Shown piece by piece: positions 31,901 to 44,642 of a stretch of 64,000 bases of DNA. Numbering within the stretch: position 1 is the stretch's first letter; each line of letters begins with the position of its first letter. The position numbers and the translations under genes are program-made. Where the stretch lies: contig SDOX01000019.1 of NCBI GenBank assembly GCA_004565275.1, forward strand, positions 430,340-494,339. The letters run 5' to 3'. Below the pieces are notes generated by a model that was given only the letters and a program-made list of their open reading frames with translations, had not been told where the DNA came from and did no database searches. Origin of the DNA: Nannochloropsis salina CCMP1776 (Eukaryota; Sar; Eustigmatophyceae; Eustigmatales; Monodopsidaceae).

Positions 31901-34900
31901 CTCTTGACTGCCTTGCCCGTATTGCAGCTGGATGAGCATCCATCCCTCGCATACCAAGCATCCCTTGCCTAGGAGCGACGCGAAGATCAAGCTTACGGGA
32001 TTTCATCGGTTCTTCCCACGTATAGATGCTTGATTCGTGCGGAGCCAAAGTATTCCACGGGTGCATCTCACAACCCGCTTGCCTATAATGAATCATGAAA
32101 TTTTTTGTCCTATTCACAATGCGATAGGGCGGGCTTACTTGTGGATCTAGCTTGCCAACTATAACGTATACACACGGCCCGATTGGTTTCAATTGGACTG
32201 TAATGTATTCCGGTCCATCCTATTGGCGGGTTGTATGAGTGCTATTAATGTTCCTTGACAATGAGTCCCATGATCCCCAGACCTCCATTCACAATCCATG
32301 TAAGGGGGCCTAACGTACCATTTGAGATCGTTTTGTGCAATGTATTTGCTGTGAACTTGAAATAAGTTGTCCCAGCGCTCGCAAACGGAGAAGACGCAAG
32401 TTTTCCTCTTGAGTTCGGAACCTTAATGTCGCACCTGTAGTTGCCAGGAGCCCTTTCAGAGCAGCGATAATTTTTTTAAAATCTTTACCCGTAATGGGCT
32501 GGCCCTCAATAGCCAAGAGTACGTCACCCTTATAAATTTCTGTCTTCTCCGCCCACCGATTCTTTTTCAGAGCCTTGACAATTAGCATTTCGTGGTTCCA
32601 ATCTGTTTCTAGCCAAATCCCGATCTCCTGCCCTGGGGGCAATTGAATATCGAATTCGGGATTCTTTCTAGTCATGAGATGCCTTACGCGCGATAAATCA
32701 GTAAGCCTGGTGAGTCTTAGACATAAGTCTGCACCCTCATCGATAAGGAAGGGTGCACTTTTATCATAGCCACCCTGAAGTTGGACCGTCACGCGCTTCT
32801 CAGAGCTCCTAGGTAGATGAGCCTGAGCGATGCAGTGACTGCCAATCTCATCAGATATGTGACCCAGACGGAAGTATGTTGAGTCCTGAGAAAGGTATAG
32901 AGGGAGTGGGTGTCTGTTCCAGACGACATACCGAGGACAGAAGAATACAACCTTTGTGAATTGTCCGAGCCTGCCTGGGGCTAAATTTATTATGAACCCG
33001 ATTTCCATATCGCCCCACTGCGGGTGCCGTACTGTTATCACTTGATTGACTCCAACTGTATCCAGCGAAAAACTTTTTGACCAGGCAGAATCATTGACCT
33101 TGATTTTTAAGCGCTGTAGTCCCAAGCTTAATGGGTTTTCCTCGGAATAATTGAACATAAACGAAGCTTCGCAAAGCTCAAATAGCCCGTATGAATCAGT
33201 AAAATGCGTAGACATTCGAGAGGTATTGGTTCGAAAACCACCCTTCACCTTGTGGTGAAATTTAGACAGTCCTAATTCACCAGGGAACTGCTTATGCCGC
33301 CTCTTATCCCTTTCTAAAATACAGGCGGGGGAATGATCGGATTTTGGCCCAATTCCGCCCCAGGATGAATTAATCTCATGGAATCCCATCAATGGCCGGT
33401 AGCTCTCGTCGACAGCATTGCGACATGGGGAAGGGGCTTTCGTTGCACCCTCTTTCCCTGACTTTCCTTCTGCAGTCACTGCAGATGCGGTAATCATGGT
33501 TGTGCTTGTTTTCAATGTCCCAGCGGGAGTATTTGACTTGCCCTCTTGTATATAGGTCAGCAGGCAATTTGTATTGTTCACCAACCAGTATGGGCAGTAC
33601 AAGATGGTTCGCCGTTGTCCCGCACCGCCAACTTGATGCTCCAGTTGGAGAAGCAGTTTCTGATTTTCAGCGTCCACCATGGTTATAAACTTCGCCACGT
33701 CATGGTCTATAGCCTCCATGCCTCGTAGTGCTCCACCGCCTTTATGAATAAGAACACTTTCAGTGCTGCGACAGTCCTCAGTTTGGACGTCAAGAAGCAC
33801 TGAACAGTCCACTCGGACGTCATGAATAGGCATTGATTGACCGGCTTGCAGATGCGCCTTCCAAAGCATGGCTTTACTCGTAAAATCATAAAGCCTGAAG
33901 ACGCAAGCCTCAGGCAATAAGTTTTCCAGGACGAGGGGCGGATGAATGACGATCATGTAGTCTAAAGGTCCGTGAATTGGCTCCACATTCTTACTATCCC
34001 AGTGAGTTCCACTCCCTGCTCCCCTTTGGAAACCATCTTTCATGGTAATCGGATTATCATCATTGCAACCATCTACATCATTCTTCTTAAATTTAGTCCG
34101 GATTATCTCTACACAATAACTAACAGAAGATGCCATACTGGTGCCATGTGATGGAGTAGAAAAGTACGAAGGAACCTGACTAGCTTGATCGACGTCATGT
34201 AGTACGGGGCATAGAAGGTGTTTGGTATGTCGCTGCAAGACGTTATTAGTCAATGAAACAGGAGATTTCTCTCCAACTGGTTCATGATCTCCTTGATTTT
34301 TAGCCCATGTCGTAAAAAGCCGCGCCGATTCATCCACCAGCATCTTAAGATCCACTGATTCTGTGCTAAATTGGACTTCTGCATAAGATTGAGGATGTCT
34401 TGCAGGAGCTCTTGCTACCATCGAAGCTCTCCATTTTTGCGGTCTGATCCATAGCCTTCCTAAACTTTGCAGAAATCCCGATCCCGCGGCAGAATCTATT
34501 GCCAGTCGCAAAAGACTGAGTGGCACGTTGTACATTTCATCAGGGGCTAAGTTTGTAAGCGAGGATCCTGCTCGATCCACCCCTTCGTCCTCTGCGGCTA
34601 TTCTTACAGTGCTCTCGCAATTAGGTCGAAAATCAGAACTCGGATGGACCGCCATTTCAATTTTGTGCTTTGTACAGTTTTTGACCCGGAACACAGATCG
34701 AAGGGTCAATTGTCGACACCCGTTTACAACACGCACTTCGCTTACAAGCTTGAAAGCATTACGAATCTTCCAATCTTCTAGAAGGCGCTCTGCATGTGGA
34801 AGTCCGGGTAGTGGCCATAAGCTTTGAAATTGGAGCCCGAGCGCGTCCGCTGAGACACATGAGAGCCATCGATAATCCTTCGGCTGTACACAAATAATCC

Positions 34901-37900
34901 AACTTTTGTTCAATATTGTGGGAAGAGTGAGTCTTCGATATTTTCCGCACTCACTGTTTCTGGTCGCGTGTTTCCCCCGCTCATCGTCAGGAAGAAATAG
35001 ATCGCTGTCGATGTCAAATGGTACCTCAATAGGCTTTAAATTTTGTAAAGCTGTCATGGTCGCTCCAAATGGTAAGGGACAAATCACTCCATGCTCCAGA
35101 TATTGCAAAGATGCATTGGTGTTATTGGAGACAGCATGGGGCTGGAAGCACCGCAAGACTTCACCCGTTAAGTTGCATATTGAAAAGGGTGTTCGTACTC
35201 CAGGTGATAGAACGGGGGGAGTCTCATGCTTGAAATGAAGGTAACCCTTATCGGACGTTGAAGAAGGCATCGATGGCAGAGCATCCATCTGAGCATGTTT
35301 CAGGCTGGTAGGATGGGATGAATCTCGAATAGACTCTGGCATAGCGTCATCAAAACGTTTTTCTGTGGGGCTATCGCCGAATATTGAAGCGTGAAGCTGA
35401 GCATCGTTGGCCGTAGTAAATATTGATAGGTATAGCTCCTCAAATTTCATGATATCCACATCAATCTGCTCAGCGGCACGTAATGTGTGCCCAAGAGTTT
35501 GAAGAAGCGCACTTGAGACGATTACGTGTAAGGGACAGTAAGAACGAAGTGTTAGGCCTTTGCCACGATCGTTAGCATCTTCGTACAGCGCTCTAAACGC
35601 GTACGGCTCCAGAAGAGGTTCCCAGCACTTAAGCTTGATGTTGAAATAGTCGCTCCAAAGCCGTGCATGGAGACTCACGTTCAAAGACCACGACGACGGT
35701 TGCCTCGGACTACAGCCGAGAGCTGCTTTTGATAGTAGGCTTGAAGTTTGATTGATTTCCTTTTCAGGACCTTGATAGTCTTCACCGTCCATATTACTGG
35801 CACTTAAGACGGCTGAAGAGATAGATATTGATGAATTATCGGAGTTGGGACCGTGATAAATCATAGCGTTGAGCTCACCCAGCACCAGTTTCACAAAAGG
35901 AAAATGGAGGCCGAGGACTGGATCTAGTAAAAGCACTTTAAGACCAGCCACTTCCACGGTCACTTGACAAGTTGGCTGATCGCCATGCAACCCGCCGATG
36001 TCTAATGTGCTTTCTGATATTGTCGGAATGGTAATTTCAGAATGTGGGTCGTTAGCCGATTGACGGACGCTGTCTACAGGGAAAGATGTGCCGTGGTATT
36101 GACCAGCATCTTTAAAGTGTCTCAAAAATGCAGATCGCAATTTCTTTCGCCCCTCTTTAGAGCGATCTCGGTGTTGTGCGTCCATGTAAAAGCCATGCAC
36201 CATGTGCCGCAGGTTTGCCAGGGCCTCAACAGTCGGACCAATAAAATTAGTAACAGTGCCGTGGATAAATGCGATGTCCCCATAACTTCCCATGAAATTG
36301 CAAGGGGGCTGCCGGGATGACGTCAAAGAAAAACAGGGAAGTGCATACCCGCGAGAAATTTTTTCCAGTGGAGAAACAGCAGATGGTTCAGGCTGCATAA
36401 AAGGATCTTGAGGGCGTCTTTGATGGCTTGTTGCAGTCTGCCTCTTCCCACAAGCGGGTAGAGAGGCCTGCGCTTCCACGTGGTTCATATCTTGATCATA
36501 GCTGTATAGCAAATCAACTGAAAGGTCTCTGACTAAAATTCGCGACTCAGTATCATTTGGGCCCCATTGCCCCTCTGACAAAAGCCGTCGTATGGACGCT
36601 GCCGCATGGAAGCCAGCACTTAAGCCCAGTGACAAGGCATTACCTCGAATACGTGTGAGATAGGAGCCCTCCGAGTTTCCCTTGTATCGGTAGAAATATT
36701 CAGCTCCGCAATGTAGTACGAGGGTTGCAGTGTCTTGGGCAAGTGGATCTTCCGGAGCTGAAATGCAGGGCTTTACGGCCCACACTCGTACATCTGTCCC
36801 CCCGGAAATTTGAGCACTCTGAGATCGCGCTGTCCGTATTCGAGGGCTTTCACCGATTTTCATACCATATGTTGTCGTTTTTGGGGCAGCTGCTATTAAG
36901 TCAGGTTTCCCATATATTGGAAAGCGAAAATAGTACGAAAAAATATCGACGACCAGCCACACCAGGCTCATATCCTTGTGCAGCGCTTCTGCATCCTTGA
37001 TTCCAATATTTATGCACATCCAATTATCTGGAGTCAGAGCAAGAGTCATCTGGAGGGGTAGTGTTGGATGCACTCCTTCGAGATCGGTGGTGAACCCAAA
37101 AGTTTGGTCTAAATAAACCGGCTTGTACGGCGCACAGATCGATGGCTGTGCGGGGGTCGCAGACCCGCAGCGGAAAAAATGCGGCTGCCGAGTGCGCTGT
37201 GGGGAGCGAAGATCTACAGCCTGCATGTATTTGGCGCCGAATGCAAGTTTGACTGCGCCCTCTCCTCCCGAAACCTTAAGAATTGCATTCTCTAGTTGGA
37301 GTTGGACTACATCCAGTAGTTGGGATCGGAGCCCATTGTCAGCCATGAAAAATGACGGCGGGCGCTCCAACAAAGATTCACAATCAAAGCGGAGAGATAA
37401 TGATATCGAGGGCACGACGAGACCGAAATCCCACCGAGATACCTGGTCGCTCAGACGCTCAAAAAAATCTAGGGTGTCATAAGCAGGCCACAAATCGGGA
37501 AACGAGACAGTGGTTGCCAGCTCATGAGCTTCTTGAGCAAAAATGTCGTCCTGCGAGTAATATCGGGCTTCTTCGGACAAATTGTCGTACCATATACTGT
37601 ACAACAAGTACAATTGCGCCATAGTTATCTGCAGGTCCAATGCAGCAGAGGATTGCACCTTTGTTGGCGGCAGGAATACTAGAAGGTAACGCGAACACAT
37701 GTCATCGAGGGAATCCCAGTATAAGTCAAAAGCTGTTGTATCTTTTGTCAATTCCTCCCAATGCAACATGCCCTCAGTACAAGTGAAAGTCCTATTCTCC
37801 GGATCCACGATCTTGTAAACAGACTCCTGATGATTCACAGCAGCCCAGACACGTGTTTGAGTGAATTTCTCCTCTTTGGTTTGGTTGTTTACTACAGCTG

Positions 37901-40900
37901 CAAAAACTTGGACATCCCGGGCAGAAATTTGAATTCTCAGACAAGGATCTCCCTTCGTAAGTATTGAGGCAACGGCATAATTGTTACGATGAGAGGAATT
38001 GAAAGCTGTTGCGCTGTGAAATGGCGTCCATGCAGGCCTGCCTATATTATGATCCTCTGCGTCAAAGTATATGTCTTCATCTTCTTCTCCTATCGCTATC
38101 ATCTCCTTCACGTCCGATCTAGCACTGCGCGAGTGGAAGTACTCACCCTCCGGGACCTGAGAATGCGGACAAGCCCTGGACACTTTGGTCACCGCATCAA
38201 TTTCATACGCTGCATCCGAACCTTCCGGTAATCGCCACGTTGTTCCGCTTTGATAGCTGCTTATATGTAGAGCACGTACTTTTAATGCGCCCAGATCAAT
38301 CTCATCCGAATTCCTTGGGAGGATTATGACGAGATTATGTGCTTGACATGTCCATTTTGGCCGATCTGCCGTTGTCGCCGACGATACATGAAATGAAGAT
38401 TTTGAAGATGGGCGGCTTTCCGTCGTTTCAAAAACTCTTGATGCCCTCTGGATAATCGGTAATATCCCTTTCTTTTGTATATTGATGTACAACTTGAGAA
38501 AGCGGAGTGTAAAGCACAGTCGTACATCATTCATATGTACATTGAGCACTGGAGACACGCCGCCTTGCTGGTATTGAACACAAAAGACTGGGAGATGAGG
38601 CTTCATGGAAGTAGGATCACCTATTTTGTCTGTCAGTCTACTAATAACAACAGGATAGTCCTCTCCTGAAGGCGCCAGATCCTCGACTAAAATATCTTGG
38701 CAGCTGAATGAACATCTTGATAGCTGAAGTCCATGCGATTCATCGCCTTCTTGTTTCCTGTATACAACGTCGCTTTTCACGTGGTCCAGAACAATGTGGA
38801 ATTGTGTCTTACCTTCATTCATGAAGACAACGCTCGCCGAATCCATGCGCATGTTTAAGACTTTCCTCACTGGAAGAAGTGGGTCTGTCTTTTGGTATGA
38901 GTGCCCAAGCATGTCATTGTTTTCAACAGCAGGGCGATGTTTTGAAATTGAAAGCAAACCTTGGTCGGTAAATAGTGCGTGAAATCTGTCAAGATCCAAA
39001 GCTATCTGGTCTAAATCCAACAGAATGGCTGCGTTTCCAAGACTGATGTTGAACAGATAATCTTGCCCACTATCTGCCGTCGTGATCAGACCTAATTCGA
39101 CCTTTCGTAACGCAGTCAAGGATGATTCACCCTGACCCCATCCACTTTCATGGCCCTGCTTGATAAATGTCACTTTAACAGCATTGCAATTCCCAGCAGA
39201 AGATTGTGCTACATTAAGAAAGTCCTGGTATCGTTCCTTCGTGTGCTCCTGTCTTTGTTTTTCCACTGGCCTCGTGAAAGATTGAGTCATACCGGCACAA
39301 AACTTGGGCGCTCGTGTCCGCAGGTATGCTGGTTGATACTTCGATCGGATTGATGTCAGGTCTGGCTCAGCAGCAAATTTGAAAATTTCACACTTTCCCT
39401 CGTTCTCCACGAAGCATCTTTGAAGTTCTACGGACAGACGCAAATCGTGGATTAGCTTTACACAAGAAAAGTCCAGACCTTCGGCCACGATGCGCAATAG
39501 AGGACATTGTCGATCTACGAAGCGAGTTTGTGGTACCAATATGTTTGCGAGGCGCTTGCTTACGTCTTCAGCGAAGGAATCGAGAAAGTCTTCCGCGCTG
39601 CTACACTCACCAACGTGTTCATGTATTCTATGTTCCAGGTCCGAAAACTCTTTAGAAAGGAATCCCTTTTTTACCAATTCTAGGGCCATCTCCCCTGAAT
39701 TCTTTGAAAATCCCGCCATAACCATTCTTGACAATGCCAATTTCCAAGCAGCACTCGACGGTTCGCTTGGGTTTGAGAAGTGTACCCAGGTCTTGATGGT
39801 ATCCACGAGCAATTGGCCTGCACGTGCAGGTAGACTATCATGACAAGGACTATGTTGGTAATCATTCGAGGATCTATCTGTGTCAATCGATATTACCAAA
39901 GAATGAACCCATACATCGGCAGTTATGTCCAATATTCTGGACATTGAAAAAAGGCGGGGTGGCATTCTCACCGGCCTCACAGAAATATCCGACCCACGCT
40001 CGATCGATTTTCGCTGCAGTTGCAGAAGAGAACGCAGTACACTATCCAAAGTTTGGAGGCGACGCGGCGACAAGAGGACTTCAATTGGAGATACATGCAC
40101 GTAAGCACGATGCCGTTGAGAATTGGGGCGGCCCGGCAGGATGCATGTCGCAGCAACGGCTTCAAAGACGAAGGGTTGCGCGAGCAGTTGACATTTAGAA
40201 TCGACGTTTTGGTTTTGAAGAACTGCGTCCGATCGATCCGTTTTTGTAGGAATGTCTACGTTAAGCGATTGAACACACATGAAAGAGTATTCTTCAGAAA
40301 TAGATGACTGGCTTCGTAATATCTCCTGTATTCTTATAGAGGGTTGCACCAAATTGTGTCCTAGAACGAGTTTCTCCACCCCTGGAACGCCATGATTAGC
40401 ATACGTTAAGGCATTTACAAATTTCCCATGGCTGAAAAGCAACCCCGTTACCTGCATCCTCATTTCTTCGTCCTCTCCAGTCGCAGATGACATGCCCCGG
40501 AGACGTGTATTAATCGAATCAAAAGTGAGCATTAGATTAAGACTTACATGCTGACGCGTGAGAATATCCATGTAGGTTGGGATGGAGTAACGTCGCCGAC
40601 AGGCGGCTAAATTGCGAAGTCTTTTAAAATGAGAATTTGAGCGGAATGGTACATCTTCACCAGGAATAAAGTCATTCAAATCCTCCATCACCATAGGTGT
40701 GAGATCTATCGATACAAGAGTCGTCAGCACTTCAACTGTAAGCTGTTGACGACGAAGCTGATGTTTTTCCAGGAATGTTTTCGAAGTAGGTTTACTAGCG
40801 TGATATTTTCCGGCTGACTTGGGCGTATCGTAAAGTAGCATCCCTGGACGCTGACCGATGTACAATTGCAGGGCTGGCCGTCCATTTGCACTTCGGGTTG

Positions 40901-43241
40901 GGAAATCCGATCCCGTGCCGAGAGACAACGCCCTATTCCCCCGCGTATCGTTACCTATAACGCTCTCCACTGAAATGATTGAAACTGCCTCTTTTTTTGA
41001 AAAAGTCCTCCACAAGTCTCCCTGTATCCTTTCGATATTCAATTCGAAGGCCGGTAAAATATGCTTGTGATCTATCTTTGGGGAATCAAGTTTCAGGTTC
41101 AGGTGCTGTATGTGCACTTTCGTGTACAAGGAAGACCACGTAATTGTACTTGTACAAGTGTTACTTGAATTACACTTTGTGTATTCACCGAAGGCTGTGC
41201 GATTGTCTCTTGAAGAGGAAGATGACGTAGCTACGAAGCCACGTAACCATTGCCATACCCTCCTATCTGACGCATCCGCAAATCCGTCTAATTTGGCTTT
41301 AGCCCGCCCATCCGCCCTAAAGAGCAATACCTTTTCAATGGTTAGCTCCGACTCCAGCGAGCTTAATTCCGTTAATGCATCAACTATGTAAGATTGACTA
41401 TATTTACACCCAAAATAACTGCTAACAGCGACCTGAGTCGCATTTGCCGCCTCCAAAAGCTTTTGGTAGCACGATAGGTACCGATCTCGGAGATTCGCAT
41501 CCTCTACAAAACTCTCTCCAGTACGTTGTCGTCCAAAAGTACACATATTTTTTTGTATGCTCTGACACGGAAATGACGAGGACAAATGCTCTTGCCTACG
41601 CGTTTCTGCTATCACCACTTCCTTAGCATAACGCCACCAGGCGCAGGGACTCTCTTTTACACTAGCTTTGGGCCTCAACGACCAAAATCGCAAACGCAGT
41701 CTCGCTGCTTCAACACTACTCCGGAGCGCAGCGAGACTATTGTAATGTTGATGCCGGAAGTGCGTTTCAACCATTCCTTTTATTTCAACGTCGAGGTCCT
41801 GAAGCACGTCATGCCTGGAGTGATCCGAGTAAGCACGGTACCCGAATTCTACGTCAAAAGGTTTGACTAGCCAATAGGGACTGTTGTCGTGTGGAGAACG
41901 GTCCTGTTGGCTTATGTCCATCGATTTCAAATCGGCTTGCAACACCGGGTTAGAGGCAGAAGATGGGACGGGTCTCGCGCAATCTGTTGGGCAGTTTGCT
42001 TCTTCTTCTTCTTTGATTGCTTGGGCACAGGTCAGAGAATGCTGGTAGGCGTAGAAGCCAATACTGGCGATTGTTATTCCTTTACAAATGTGCTGCTGTT
42101 CACTTGCAGGAAGAAACCCCGTAGAGCTTGAAGGTGAGGGGTCGTTTTCTAGCGCAGGCCGATGCAGCACCTGCGAGACGACTCCCACTTTGACATGCTC
42201 TACGTGGATGCCCACTGCATTGTACTCACGCTCCACCTGATCAGTCTTACACTTGACTAGCTTAGCCCCCTTTCGCACCATCTCTTTGGAAAATGTTGCA
42301 GTAGTATCGACGCAGTACGACGATGGGGATGACGACGATGATAGTGACGATGACGGCGACCTGAGATGGTTTGCCTCATCATGCACCATCACGTCTACAT
42401 TTCTCACATCGACCTGTAAGTTCTGCAGAAGTTTTAGTAGCACCGAGGAGGCTAGAAATTTAAACAGTGACGAGGCCCACCATTGCGGAGACATATTTAT
42501 GTTGCCTTTATTAAAGTGAGAGATGAAGGAATACTATATAAGTTAGTGCGATCCCAATTCCAAGCTTTACAGCTCTCCATTATCTAGGTACCTTTCTCGT
42601 AGAACTCTTCTTCAGCTTGCTCGATGATTCTTCGTTTGGCAAGCTGAGCAGCGGCCTCCAAGGCTTGCATTTCCTCGGGGGTCGGAGGTCCGTTGATGGC
42701 TCGAGGACAAAGGGATATTTTTACATCACGAATGATGAGAGATGCCCTTCCCGTCGTGAGACTTCTCCAAGGAACCTTTAATGAGCCAGCACACCAGAGC
42801 ATGGTTTTAAAAATTGTAAGTTAGAGGTTAATTTTCTCACATTTAGATCTGCCCATTTGACACCATCGCCTCTGCGTGTCGAAGGTCCTATACCTTGAGT
42901 TGAATTTCTCCAATAACACCTTCGTTTATTAAAAGGAAAGCATCGGGCCACACGTTATTCAAAGAATCTTTGCGAAGACGTAGGTTCTGCAAGGTAAGGT
43001 CACCTTGCCAAAGACTTAGCTGCAGGATGTAAATGAATTGGCAAAGATGGATTTTAGCAATGGTGGATTGGCCAAAGTTAATACCAGAAAGGACAAAACA
43101 AATGTCGCGCCTCCAAAATCGCATTGGTTACGTCTGAGTAACGAGCCACTTTACCTTTAAGTGATTACTGTCAGGTTTTTCAAAGAAACCACTGAGGTAC
43201 AAAGATAGGAGCTCTGCTAGACGGGCGCTTGGATTGTACAT
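25981..43241 (-). CDS. VPS13: Giant VPS13-family bridge-like lipid transfer protein
   Basis: VPS13 proteins form long hydrophobic grooves that carry lipids in bulk between membranes at contact sites. Seven exons on the minus strand: 43241-43155, 43019-42894, 42775-42592, 42505-32319, 32219-30844, 30698-27683 and 27597-25981. Phases close exactly to 5530 residues, longer than human VPS13A-D (about 3000-4400). The chorein N-terminus spans the first exons: LAELLSLYLSGFF, LSLWQGDLTLQNLRL, VPWRSL and LLQNLQVDVRNVDV. Exon 4 alone is 10.2 kb and codes for most of the groove repeats plus the start of the SHR/VAB region; it ends in a PDZ-like segment (about residues 3440-3510, with IYKGDVLLAIEGQPI). 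Exon 5 completes the SHR region and carries a C2 domain (about 3775-3900: LLVEVIEAKGLHAKD, SDPFVQVYL). A second C2-like segment lies near 4205-4300. The VPS13 C-terminal motif GVSGIVTDPYYGARKG follows near 4886, then a PH-like domain (about 5090-5165) and a coiled coil. Confidence 0.93.
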
Positions 43242-43971
43242 GATGCCCTGCCCCCTGGATGTTACAATATGGTTAGTTGGCAAGGTTAGTTGGCATGGTT
43301 TGTTGGCAAGAGTGGTATCGACAGTAGATGCTTCTGCGGGTAAGCTACAGCGACAAGTGGACAAATGTCTGCATAAAAAATGCTTTATGTAAAGTCAGTG
43401 GAAGTGAGCAAAGTACGTCGTATGGGCCATGGGCCTGACCGCCCCTTGCGGGGCAAAAAGGGGCGGGGGCGGGAGCAAGGCATGCTCCACCATAGCCGTG
43501 AAACACATGTCACAAAGTATGCAATGTATCATAATCCTAACCCGACAGACGAGCCAATGCCTCTACACATTGCCGTGCTGTACCTCGCGATTGCGCGGGC
43601 CCCAATTAAAAGAACTTTGATGGATGAAGGCCACGACCACTCTGTCATTTCCGTGATGGAACGCGAGTATCATCGCTCTGGCAGAGAAAGGCGAGCAAAG
43701 CAAGTGGAGCGAAGAGAAAGTCGTTGAAGGCGACTCATGGAATAGAATCATAAAATGTCCGCCTTTGCCTACATGCTCGCTTAGACTAGCGGCGGACTAG
43801 GGATGACACGGTGTCGATTCCCGCGGCGAACGCGACTGAAGATTACAAGCTTCTGGACTTCGAGTTGGGGATCATCACGACACACATAACCATCCAAGAA
43901 GGAAACTGAGTGAAGTCGGCTCTGCCCATTCTTGCACAGATCTGTCGACTTAAAAACCCGACAAGACCAGG
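43242..43971. promoter_or_regulatory. Divergent intergenic region, VPS13 / ERG28
   Basis: About 730 bp between the VPS13 start (minus) and the ERG28 start (plus), so it should hold both promoters. Next to the VPS13 start lies a 13-bp tandem repeat (see 43271-43309). A short GC-rich block with GGGGCGGGGGCGGGAG lies near 43460 and could be a GC-box-like element. Short open frames here have no domain. Confidence 0.4.
43271..43309. repeat. 13-bp tandem repeat, three copies
   Basis: Three adjacent copies of GGTTAGTTGGCA plus one variable base; the third has GGTTT in place of GGTTA. They lie 30-70 bp upstream of the VPS13 start codon, where clustered factor-binding sites would be expected. Confidence 0.8.
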
Positions 43972-44469
43972 ATGAAGACTTTTCTCCGTATCTGGCTCAT
44001 CAGCGTCGCCTTTCTGCGGGTCTTGTCCGTAATCTTGGGCTATTTCTATCCTGCGACCCTGGGCGAGAGCGTTTTTGGCCGGGCTTTGAGTCAGGTCACC
44101 CCGCTTACAGCGCGAACATTTGGAACTTGGACACTTCTTTCGTCTGTCGTGACCCTAATGTGCGCATTAAATATTGAGTCTGGGCCTTTGTATCGCACAA
44201 CCATGGCTTCTTTCGTCATTGCCATCGTCTACTTTTTCTTAGAAGTTGAAATATACAGAACTGTAGACGTGCGCTCAGCCATGACGCCGTTCATCATAGC
44301 GAGTAAGTCAAAATCCTGTGCCTCTTCTATCTTTGCTTTCCCCATTTGTGTACAAGAAAGCGCTTATTCATCTTTCACCTCTGGACTCATTACTACAGCA
44401 ACATCGACCCTTGTGATGGCTATAGCCTATTCGTCGATCGTGGTAGAAGACACAAAGAAAAGTAAATAA
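43972..44469 (+). CDS. ERG28: ERG28-like sterol biosynthesis scaffold protein
   Basis: Erg28 is a small ER membrane protein that tethers the sterol C-4 demethylation enzymes (Erg25, Erg26, Erg27). Two exons, 43972-44302 and 44399-44469, joined in phase 1, give 133 residues; fungal and human Erg28 are about 140-150. Family landmarks: SVILGYFYP, the signature VTPLTARTFGTWTLLSSVV, CALNI, LYRTTMASFVIAIVYFFLEVEIYRT, and the last segment IIATTSTLVMAI, which forms only when the 96-bp intron is removed. Four hydrophobic segments are visible. The C-terminus ends in a short basic tail (EDTKKSK), compatible with ER retention. Confidence 0.92.
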   Translation: MKTFLRIWLISVAFLRVLSVILGYFYPATLGESVFGRALSQVTPLTARTFGTWTLLSSVVTLMCALNIESGPLYRTTMASFVIAIVYFFLEVEIYRTVDVRSAMTPFIIASKSKSCASSIFAFPICVQESAYSSFTSGLITTATSTLVMAIAYSSIVVEDTKKSK

Positions 44470-44642
44470 ACCAGACGGGTTGAAATTGTGCTGCAGTGAG
44501 CATTTTTTTCTGTTCTTATTTGTGTCGTACTCGACGCGTTAACGCAAGACGCAAGGGCCTGTAATGTACTCGCATATCCTCGAATAGCGTTTTCCTCTTT
44601 TCTGCTTCGACGGTTCAGTTCATGACCTCCACATTGTCGCTA

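Noticed and set aside
32310-42494. The 10-kb VPS13 frame as a stand-alone gene
   Set aside because: It lacks the chorein start and the C-terminal domains, both of which are supplied in phase by flanking exons on the same strand.
43811-43862. tRNA-like T-arm sequence (GGTGTCGATTCCCGC)
   Set aside because: No matching acceptor, D or anticodon stems could be formed around it.
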